This document shows, one piece after another, positions 1 to 5,118 of a stretch of DNA of 9,598 bases. Each line of letters begins with the position of its first letter. Position 1 is the stretch's first letter. The notes beneath the pieces are model-generated. The model made no database searches. It saw only the letters and a list, made by a program, of their open reading frames with translations, and was not told the origin of the DNA. Source of the stretch: Promethearchaeum sp. (lineage in GTDB: Archaea; Asgardarchaeota; Lokiarchaeia; Sigyniarchaeales; Promethearchaeaceae); NCBI GenBank assembly GCA_030611625.1, contig JAUWPK010000107.1, positions 1 through 9,598 on the forward strand, in the 5' to 3' direction. The position numbers and the translations under genes were made by a program.

Positions 1-133
1 GCAAATTTAATATTTCTTTTTCAGAAATCAGCGTGTTATTATTTGACAAAGTGTATATGTCAAGTATTTGAACAAGACCCATAATCGAACCTATTATTAT
101 TAAAGCTAAAATTTGATTTTTTCCTATTTTCAT
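1..133 (-). CDS. N-terminus of an exported or membrane-anchored protein (partial)
   Basis: An ATG at 131-133 opens a frame that runs off the left edge with no stop, giving 44 visible residues. The N-terminus has a short basic n-region (MKIGKNQ), a hydrophobic stretch at about residues 8-24 (ILALIIIGSIMGLVQIL) and then a polar Asn/Ser/Thr/Glu segment. This is the layout of a signal peptide or N-terminal anchor. An AAAGGTG Shine-Dalgarno sits 7 bases before the ATG, which fixes the start and argues that the short frame is real. No signal-peptidase motif stands out, so cleaved versus anchored is open. The mature protein is outside the window and its function cannot be stated. It has the same orientation as all neighbours but lies 338 bases past the dehydratase operon, so it probably has its own promoter. 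Confidence 0.72.
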   Translation of the reverse strand, partial: MKIGKNQILALIIIGSIMGLVQILDIYTLSNNNTLISEKEILNL

Positions 134-140
134 ATCGAAA

Positions 141-147
141 CACCTTT
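141..147 (-). promoter_or_regulatory. Ribosome binding site of the left-edge gene
   Basis: Reads AAAGGTG on the minus strand, with 7 bases between it and the ATG at 131-133. It matches the archaeal 16S anti-SD and is the main reason for accepting the truncated left-edge gene. Confidence 0.65.
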
Positions 148-174
148 AAAGAGATTAATTAAATTAGGGTAAGA

Positions 175-184
175 ATTTAAAAAA
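175..184 (-). promoter_or_regulatory. Possible TATA box of the left-edge gene
   Basis: The minus strand reads as a T-run followed by AAAT (TTTTTTAAAT). A start about 26 bases downstream would leave a leader of roughly 20 bases that just contains the AAAGGTG site. The spacing is sensible, but the surrounding sequence is so AT-rich that chance is a serious alternative. Confidence 0.28.
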
Positions 185-289
185 TTTACTAATCAGTTAT
201 TTTCAATAAGAAAATTATGGATTAAACTAATAACTTAAAGATGACCAAATTTCTTTTTAGAAGTGTAATTGAAATAAAAAAGCCACCAA

Positions 290-445
290 ATGAAAGCAGT
301 AGTTGAGAAATACATCCCTATACAAAAATGGCACTTATTAGAGCATTTTTCAATTAATAAAGTTGATTTTGTCATAATCAATAATGATTTTGAAATTTGT
401 ATTTTGATAAAATCAGAAAATAGAAAATTTTCAAACAGAAACTAA
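290..445 (+). CDS. Doubtful 51-residue ORF of unknown function
   Basis: ATG at 290-292 to TAA at 443-445. The peptide begins MKAVVEKYIPIQKWHLLEHF, continues with an alternating hydrophobic stretch that could form two beta strands (around VDFVIINNDFEICILIKS), and ends in a basic tail. It has the look of a small folded domain and it stops 26 bases before the convergent dehydratase gene ends. Against it: there is no Shine-Dalgarno, no TATA box 26-28 bases upstream, and it would be the only plus-strand gene in the window. I do not recognise it; it may be a real small protein, a gene remnant or chance. Confidence 0.25.
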   Translation: MKAVVEKYIPIQKWHLLEHFSINKVDFVIINNDFEICILIKSENRKFSNRN

Positions 446-471
446 CTCAAAATTCCTAAGAAGTTATTACT

Positions 472-1761
472 CTAAGAATTAAGTCTTTTAGATTTGCTCT
501 GTTCTAAGACTTCAATAAAACTTTCGATACGAGTTTGCATTTGTTCTTCTGCGTAAGCACGAGGATCATTCATATCACAAGTAAATAATAAAACAGGAAT
601 TCCCAAATCTTGTTGAATTTTTTGTTTGAGATCATACATACCTGTGCATGAAGGACGACAACTCATATTTTCATGCAATAGTACACCGTCAATTTGATAA
701 TTTTCAATAATATCTTTAAAATATGCAATTCGATCTGAAAGATTATAGATATATGGTTGATACATCATACGATCGGCCATTACTTTTAATCCATCCTCTA
801 GATTATCCACATAAGGACGAGAAGGCCCAAAAGAAAATGTATATGGTTCATATGTGACTATTGCTCCATAGTTCATGAGTTGATGAAAAAACTTAATCCG
901 ATACCACATCGGTATTCCCTCAAACATTAAGCGGTATTTTTCTTCTTCTTTTGGCAAAATTCCTTTTCCTAATGCCACATAATCTTCGACTTCCTTTAGT
1001 AAATCTTCAAAATATTTTATACCTTTTTTAATTCCAGGTAATAGAACTAATGGGAAAATGTCTCCTAGTGTATCAGCATATCCGACTGGAGTAGGAATTT
1101 TTTTACGGTATTCATAAATTTTTTGCCAAAGATCGGATAAACTGCGGGAATTTTCCCAAGTTTTTAACATTTTTTTTTCATTCATTTTTTTTCCGATAGT
1201 ATCTTCCATAAAATCAAAGAAATCATAAATTTGGCTAATTACGTAATCTTTATAACGTTTTTTTGTAGATTCTGAAGTGTGATTCACGATATGAGGCACA
1301 TCAAAAACATAAATTGGCACGTTCATTCTTCGAGCTTGAGTTTGAAACCATTTTACATGAGTATCGCAGATAGTCCCTGCGGTCACCACAAAATCAGGTT
1401 TAGCGATACCGCCCATTTTAATGCTAATCTTTTTATCGTAAGCCCCCACATTCGTTTTCATATACGAACATACATCGCGACAAAATCCTAGACTTTCAGC
1501 ATATTCTATTAAATCTAATGAAACTTTCCTTGCTCCAGAAACACACGCATTATTTTCTGGATGCAGAGGGAAGATGTCAAATCCCCAGAGTAACTCTACT
1601 GGGAGTGATGAAGTAATCCAAGCAGATTTTTTCCACGGTATGTATTCATTAATTTTTGCTTTTAACATGTACCATGGAATTAATTTAGATATTTTTTTGG
1701 AGCTCTTGAGCATTCTTACTATTTTCCGAGTAGATGGGGTTGAAGTATTTGTTGTATTCAT
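472..1761 (-). CDS. 2-hydroxyacyl-CoA dehydratase / benzoyl-CoA reductase family, larger subunit
   Basis: This 429-residue protein belongs to the HgdA/HadB/FldB/BcrC superfamily, cytosolic iron-sulfur enzymes that remove water from (R)-2-hydroxyacyl-CoA by a ketyl-radical route, or reduce aromatic acyl-CoA in the Bcr branch. After a basic helical N-terminus (about 1-45) comes the family signature PVELLWGFDIFPLHPEN (54-70). Candidate cluster cysteines follow: C98 in FCRDVCSY, C132 in GTICDTHVKWF, and C368 or C372 in SCRPSC. The C-terminus has D-G-V-L-L-H then EEQMQTRIESFIEVLEQ, a pattern echoed in the partner subunit. The length fits the larger subunit (about 410-480 in known systems). It is the last gene of the operon, 17 bases after its partner, with an AAAGGT site before the ATG. 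The nine A's preceding the ATG form a long homopolymer. Family assignment is firm; the substrate is not determinable here. Confidence 0.9.
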   Translation of the reverse strand: MNTTNTSTPSTRKIVRMLKSSKKISKLIPWYMLKAKINEYIPWKKSAWITSSLPVELLWGFDIFPLHPENNACVSGARKVSLDLIEYAESLGFCRDVCSYMKTNVGAYDKKISIKMGGIAKPDFVVTAGTICDTHVKWFQTQARRMNVPIYVFDVPHIVNHTSESTKKRYKDYVISQIYDFFDFMEDTIGKKMNEKKMLKTWENSRSLSDLWQKIYEYRKKIPTPVGYADTLGDIFPLVLLPGIKKGIKYFEDLLKEVEDYVALGKGILPKEEEKYRLMFEGIPMWYRIKFFHQLMNYGAIVTYEPYTFSFGPSRPYVDNLEDGLKVMADRMMYQPYIYNLSDRIAYFKDIIENYQIDGVLLHENMSCRPSCTGMYDLKQKIQQDLGIPVLLFTCDMNDPRAYAEEQMQTRIESFIEVLEQSKSKRLNS

Positions 1762-1771
1762 TTTTTTTTTT

Positions 1772-1777
1772 ACCTTT
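1772..1777 (-). promoter_or_regulatory. Ribosome binding site of the larger dehydratase subunit
   Basis: AAAGGT on the minus strand, just after the tandem TAA stops of the upstream subunit gene. Nine A's separate it from the ATG at 1759-1761. It supports translation from an internal site of a polycistronic message. Confidence 0.6.
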
Positions 1778-1778
1778 A

Positions 1779-2822
1779 TTATTGGGGTTGTTCTAATAGC
1801 TCCACAAAAGCTTCTAATCGAGTCGAAATTTGCTGATCAATATTTTCTGTATATTCTCTCTCTAAATGAATTACCGGTACTTGAATAACTTCTAACTGAG
1901 ATTTTAAGAATGGGGTATCGTATGCAAAAGTCTCACAAAATTTGATAATTTGTGAAATTACTCCATGGATTTTCTCTTTTTTACATGCTTTTAAGATATA
2001 TTTAATACGAGGGTTTGTTGGATGCTTTGTAGACGATCGGGGAATATTCAAATAGTATTTGGCAATATTTGAGATTGGATCCTTATCAGTAGGTATTAGA
2101 GTTGCAAAATATCGTTCTCCTATCGAAAGATCATCTCTAACTACTCTAAGATTTACTTTTTCTAATAATTCAAACCACAAAGAATGAGTGATATCAGATC
2201 CTGTTAAAAATATAGGGTGTTTATTTATCGGAAATGGATTTCGTGCTAACCAATCTATTGAAATAGATTTAAGATAGGGAAGTACTTTTTTTTTTGGATT
2301 TTGCATGGTAAATTTTAACACATCGAAATATTCAGAATTAGAAATATCCTTGGTAATTCGTAATTTTGATAAATTCTGCAATAAAATTTTAATTTGATTC
2401 GATACTTGGATTGCCTTTTCAAGTTGATCTAAGGTAATTTTAATGTTAAAATGAGATTCTAATGCAAGAATCATTGCTTTGATTTCACCAATAAAAAAAT
2501 GCTGAGCAATTTCATCTGTTTTTAAGGGATTATGAATATAATAGAGAAATTGTGTTTTTACGTGTTGATCCCATATATCAAATTGTCGATTTGTTGCGTC
2601 ACAACCGTGAGCAATCGCAATTCCCTCCCAATTCGATGATTCTTCTATTGCTTGATTCAAAAAACTTCTAGCGTTTGCACAGATAAATTGTGGAATGTAT
2701 TGATCTGCTAATTCCGTTGAAAAATCAGCTTTCCCTAAAATTTTATACGGATTCATTTGGGCGGCAATTATTATTTCTTCTGGGAATTCATGGGTGCTAT
2801 CAAAATATGCAAATGTTTTCAA
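1779..2822 (-). CDS. 2-hydroxyacyl-CoA dehydratase / benzoyl-CoA reductase family, smaller subunit
   Basis: This 347-residue partner subunit is of the HgdB/HadC/FldC type. It opens with FPEEIIIAAQMNPYKILG (13-30), the family's P-E-E-(L/I)-x-x-A-A-G-like start. Candidate cluster cysteines are C48 (FICANAR), C74 (AHGCDATNRQFDIW) and C296 (IIKFCETFAYDTPFLK). Mid-protein there is VVRDDLSIGERYF (227-239), the conserved R-x-x-D-D-x-x-x-G-x-R-Y-F segment. The end (DQQISTRLEAFVELLEQ) mirrors the larger subunit, showing the two are paralogues that would form the heterodimer. The start codon is TTG at 2820-2822, three bases after the activase stop, with GGGAGAG upstream. The first in-frame ATG (residue 23) would delete the conserved N-terminal motif, so TTG is preferred. 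It ends in tandem TAA stops. The substrate is unknown. Confidence 0.9.
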   Translation of the reverse strand: MKTFAYFDSTHEFPEEIIIAAQMNPYKILGKADFSTELADQYIPQFICANARSFLNQAIEESSNWEGIAIAHGCDATNRQFDIWDQHVKTQFLYYIHNPLKTDEIAQHFFIGEIKAMILALESHFNIKITLDQLEKAIQVSNQIKILLQNLSKLRITKDISNSEYFDVLKFTMQNPKKKVLPYLKSISIDWLARNPFPINKHPIFLTGSDITHSLWFELLEKVNLRVVRDDLSIGERYFATLIPTDKDPISNIAKYYLNIPRSSTKHPTNPRIKYILKACKKEKIHGVISQIIKFCETFAYDTPFLKSQLEVIQVPVIHLEREYTENIDQQISTRLEAFVELLEQPQ

Positions 2823-2825
2823 TTG

Positions 2826-3617
2826 TTATACTCTCCCATTTTTGAATCTCTCTTTAGCTATTAGAGCAGCCCCAATCGCACCTATATATTGAGGATATTT
2901 AGGAACTAATAATTTTAATTTTAATTCATTTTCTAACGCAATTTTAACAGCAGGATTTAAGGCAACCCCTCCACAAAATACTATGGGTTCTACAATTTGA
3001 ATACGTTTTACCATGGAAGCAACCCGTTTTGCAATTGAATTATGAATTCCTGCTGCAATATCTTGTTTTGCAGTGCCTTGAGCAAAATGTCCAATAACTT
3101 CAGATTCAGCAAAAACAGTGCATGTTGAGGAAATTTGTACGGGAGATTTACTTTGGAGAGCTAAATTTCCTAAATTTTCAATGGGAATATCCAAAGCATC
3201 TGCCATCACTTCTAAAAATCGGCCTGTTCCCGCTGCACATTTATCATTCATTTGGAAATCGATGACCGTGGATGATTTAGGATTTAACTTGATAACCTTA
3301 CTATCTTGGCCTCCAATATCTATAATGCCTTGGACTTTGGGATAAAAATATTGCGCCCCTCGAGCATGTGCGGAAATTTCTGTGATGATATTAGATGTTA
3401 ATTTAGAAATAGAATGTCTTCCATATCCGGTTGAATATATATTTCCAATATCATCGGAAGTAAGGTTATTATCTTTTAAAATTTGGTGGAATAATTGGGT
3501 TCCAATTGCAGTGAAATTATGCAAAGAGCGATTTTCTAATAATGCTTTAATTTTGCCATCTTTCATAAGCACAATTTTGGTTGCTAAACTTCCAATGTCA
3601 ATTCCTACCGTATACAT
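2826..3617 (-). CDS. ATP-dependent acyl-CoA dehydratase activase (HgdC/FldI/HadI type)
   Basis: A 263-residue ASKHA-fold ATPase, close to the usual 260 or so residues of the HgdC class. As a homodimer with one [4Fe-4S] cluster at the interface, such proteins use ATP hydrolysis to push a single low-potential electron into the dehydratase. Visible features are GIDIGSLATKIVL (5-17, phosphate-1 loop), IDIGGQDSKVI (99-109), NDKCAAGTGRFLE with C127, SSTCTVFAESEVIGH with C166, and VFCGGVALNP (213-222, adenosine-binding region). C127 and C166 match the cluster-ligand positions I recall for Acidaminococcus HgdC. First gene of the operon with both dehydratase subunits directly behind it. A TATA-like box 28 bases before the ATG and the absence of a Shine-Dalgarno suggest a leaderless message. 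The electron donor, presumably ferredoxin or flavodoxin, is not encoded here. Confidence 0.94.
   Translation of the reverse strand: MYTVGIDIGSLATKIVLMKDGKIKALLENRSLHNFTAIGTQLFHQILKDNNLTSDDIGNIYSTGYGRHSISKLTSNIITEISAHARGAQYFYPKVQGIIDIGGQDSKVIKLNPKSSTVIDFQMNDKCAAGTGRFLEVMADALDIPIENLGNLALQSKSPVQISSTCTVFAESEVIGHFAQGTAKQDIAAGIHNSIAKRVASMVKRIQIVEPIVFCGGVALNPAVKIALENELKLKLLVPKYPQYIGAIGAALIAKERFKNGRV
2831..2837 (-). promoter_or_regulatory. Ribosome binding site deciding a TTG start
   Basis: GGGAGAG on the minus strand, inside the last codons of the activase gene and about 8-10 bases before the TTG at 2820-2822. Together with the 3-base intergenic gap it indicates translational coupling and supports the non-ATG start of the smaller subunit. 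Confidence 0.55.
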
Positions 3618-3640
3618 AATAATAATTATTAAAATTATGC

Positions 3641-3648
3641 TTTTATAT
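3641..3648 (-). promoter_or_regulatory. TATA box of the dehydratase operon, leaderless type
   Basis: ATATAAAA on the minus strand, preceded by an A-rich BRE-like stretch (GTTAAAAAC) and centred about 28 bases before the activase ATG at 3617. Archaeal transcription starts about 25-27 bases after the box, so the message would begin at or next to the start codon. The bases before the ATG contain no Shine-Dalgarno, which fits. Confidence 0.6.
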
Positions 3649-3717
3649 TGTTTTTAACTAAATTTTTGAATTTCAACACTAGATATCTGTAATTTTATTA
3701 AAAGAATAATTAAAATT

Positions 3718-3727
3718 AAAAAAAAAA
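3718..3727 (-). terminator. T10 tract downstream of the pirin gene
   Basis: An uninterrupted run of ten T's on the minus strand, 14 bases after the pirin stop, followed by further T-rich sequence. Archaeal RNA polymerase terminates on such U-tracts without a hairpin. It separates the pirin transcript from the dehydratase operon promoter at 3641-3648. Confidence 0.6.
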
Positions 3728-3740
3728 TATTCTTTCCAAA

Positions 3741-4613
3741 TTATATATTATATTTTAAGAATTTGTCATTTCTATATTCTTCAAAAGCAGTATTCAATTC
3801 TTCTCTTGTATTCATCACAATAGGACCATTCCAAGCTATTGGCTCATTTAGCGGTTTTCCGGATATTAATAAGAATCTTACAGGTTGCATGTCAGTTTGA
3901 ATTCTAACACTACCTACAGTATTTTTTTCGTATAATATTATCTGTTCTTTTCCAACTGCTTCATCATGGAATTGGTCAAATTTGGCTTCTCCTTCCAAAA
4001 TATATGCGAAAATTGTGTAACTCTTTGAAACATTGTGAATGAATTCAGAATGGGGAGGTAGTAGCACATCTAAATATTGGGGATCAATTATAACATCTTT
4101 AACAGGTCCTTGGAATCCATCAACTTCCCCTGCAATTACTCGAATTTTTGTTCCATCTTCCCTTTGCACTATACATATTTGATCACTCTTTATATCTCTA
4201 TAGCGAGGTGTCATCATTTTGTTAGCAGCGGGCAAATTTGCCCAAAGTTGAAAACCCCATAACACCCCCTCTTGTTGTTTAGGCATTTCCGAGTGGATTA
4301 TTCCGCTTCCCGCCGTCATCCATTGGACATCGTCTTGACAGATTACACCGGTATTTCCTAAGCTATCTTGATGTTCGATTTCGCCATATAACATATAAGT
4401 AATGGTTTCGATACCTCGATGAGGATGCCAAGGAAAGCCTTTAATATAATCATCTGGATTGTTTGAATGAAAATCGTCAAGCAATAAGAACGGGTCAAAT
4501 AATGTTGCTTCATATGGACGGCCAAAAGCGCGTTTTAATCGAACTCCTGCACCCTCCATTACTTGACGGCTCTTTTGCTTTAGTTTTATTTTTCGATATT
4601 GTTGATTACTCAT
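3741..4613 (-). CDS. Pirin family protein (bicupin)
   Basis: A complete pirin of 290 residues, the usual length. The N-terminal cupin has DPFLLLDDFHS (40-50), GFPWHPHRGIETITYML (59-75), IEHQDSLGNTGVI (79-91) and WMTAGSGIIHSEMP (98-111). The metal ligands of the family are all present as H63, H65, H107 and E109. GFQLWANLPAANKM (120-133) and PRYRDI follow, and the second cupin occupies about 165-290. Pirins are cytosolic iron-binding proteins. Some have quercetin 2,3-dioxygenase activity, others act as cofactors of regulators, and most have no known role, so no reaction is assigned. It lies between the regulator gene at 4753-5100 (139-base gap) and the dehydratase operon (123-base gap), same strand. 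Its own promoter and a T10 terminator suggest a single-gene transcript. The bases before the ATG carry only a weak AGAGAG Shine-Dalgarno-like motif. Confidence 0.95.
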   Translation of the reverse strand: MSNQQYRKIKLKQKSRQVMEGAGVRLKRAFGRPYEATLFDPFLLLDDFHSNNPDDYIKGFPWHPHRGIETITYMLYGEIEHQDSLGNTGVICQDDVQWMTAGSGIIHSEMPKQQEGVLWGFQLWANLPAANKMMTPRYRDIKSDQICIVQREDGTKIRVIAGEVDGFQGPVKDVIIDPQYLDVLLPPHSEFIHNVSKSYTIFAYILEGEAKFDQFHDEAVGKEQIILYEKNTVGSVRIQTDMQPVRFLLISGKPLNEPIAWNGPIVMNTREELNTAFEEYRNDKFLKYNI

Positions 4614-4679
4614 TTTACTCTCTACTTTGCTTGCTTAATTATTAGGTATTTGACCGATTAGGATAATAAAAAGATACTG

Positions 4680-4687
4680 TTTATAAA
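4680..4687 (-). promoter_or_regulatory. Possible TATA box of the pirin gene
   Basis: TTTATAAA, centred about 70 bases before the pirin ATG, would predict a leader of about 44 bases. A second T/A-rich candidate lies around 4662-4672 (TTTTTATTAT). Unlike the activase and beta-helix genes, nothing TATA-like lies 26-28 bases from the ATG, so this gene is probably not leaderless. Confidence 0.35.
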
Positions 4688-4716
4688 ACAAAATTCTTTG
4701 AACCTAAAATATAATG

Positions 4717-4722
4717 AAAAAA
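4717..4722 (-). terminator. Possible T-tract terminator after the left regulator gene
   Basis: A T6 run on the minus strand about 30 bases after the tandem TAA stops of the regulator gene, followed by ATTATATTTTAGG. It is short, and rests only on position and composition. Confidence 0.3.
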
Positions 4723-4752
4723 TTGTCGATTAGAATTATTACATCATAATTA

Positions 4753-5100
4753 TTATTTAATGTGATCTAAGAGTTGTTTAAGTTTCATCGCTTCGGTTTG
4801 AAAGCTATTCCTTCCAGTTTTGGTTATCTCAATAGCAAGAAGTGGTCTAAAGGAAAAAATAGTTCTTTCTTTTACCCAACCTTTATCTTTTAGGACTTTG
4901 AGATGATGCTCCAAATTTCCTGATGTCAATTGTAGAAATTTCCTAAGATCTGTAAAACCAATTTTATTGTGGATAAAGAGTAATAACATAATATTAAATC
5001 GATGTGGAACATTGATAATGCCACTGCTTTCCAATAATTCATGAGAATTTTCTTTAGGTAAACATGGTAATTCAGTTTCAAAAGGGATTTTACTTGTCAT
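4753..5100 (-). CDS. Winged-helix transcriptional regulator, left copy
   Basis: A 115-residue cytosolic DNA-binding protein of the ArsR-like / PF13601 (HTH_34-type) winged-helix group. Helix 1 is at about 31-44 (VPHRFNIMLLLFIHN) and helix 2 at 49-57. The recognition helix is at 60-74 (SGNLEHHLKVLKDKGW). The wing at 76-94 includes KERTIFSFRPLLAIEIT, and a C-terminal dimerisation-type helix is at 95-114. The 30 residues before the fold hold the segment KIPFETELP, identical in the paralogue at 7359-7718. There is no conserved Cys or His cluster, so metal or redox sensing is not indicated. The gene starts 16 bases after the beta-helix membrane protein, with a strong AAAGGAGA site overlapping that gene's stop, so the two are co-transcribed and probably coupled. 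It ends in tandem TAA stops. The DNA target is unknown; autoregulation of the module is a reasonable guess. Confidence 0.88.
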   Translation of the reverse strand: MTSKIPFETELPCLPKENSHELLESSGIINVPHRFNIMLLLFIHNKIGFTDLRKFLQLTSGNLEHHLKVLKDKGWVKERTIFSFRPLLAIEITKTGRNSFQTEAMKLKQLLDHIK

Positions 5101-5110
5101 ATTATATTCA

Positions 5111-5118
5111 TCTCCTTT
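5111..5118 (-). promoter_or_regulatory. Strong ribosome binding site of the left regulator
   Basis: AAAGGAGA on the minus strand, overlapping the TAA stop (5117-5119) of the upstream membrane-protein gene and ending 10 bases before the ATG at 5098-5100. The overlap points to translational coupling of receptor-like protein and regulator. Confidence 0.7.

Larger units (their letters stand above)
134..471. other. 338-base intergenic region between the left-edge gene and the dehydratase operon
   Basis: On the minus strand it follows the 3' end of the dehydratase operon and precedes the left-edge gene. It holds the ribosome binding site and weak TATA candidate of that gene, and a 51-codon plus-strand open frame at 290-445. 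It also holds T-rich minus-strand stretches (about 405-432, and a T6 tract at 276-281 preceded by GGC) that could act as archaeal U-tract terminators. I see no convincing hairpin RNA, tRNA or repeat array in it. Confidence 0.5.

Noticed and set aside
1279..1888. Plus-strand open frames at 1279-1491 and 1574-1888
   Set aside because: Both lie opposite well-conserved dehydratase subunit genes, one crossing the gap between them, and show no domain or ribosome binding site.
3118..3657. Plus-strand open frames at 3118-3345 and 3382-3657
   Set aside because: They are antisense to the activase gene, whose motifs and cysteines are intact on the minus strand; the hydrophobic end of the second is just AT-rich promoter DNA read as codons.
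4077..4645. Plus-strand open frames at 4077-4262 and 4463-4645
   Set aside because: Antisense to the pirin gene, with no recognisable content.
3741..5100. The pirin as third member of the beta-helix/regulator module
   Set aside because: It is separated by 139 bases with its own promoter candidates, and the other copy of the module has no pirin after its regulator.
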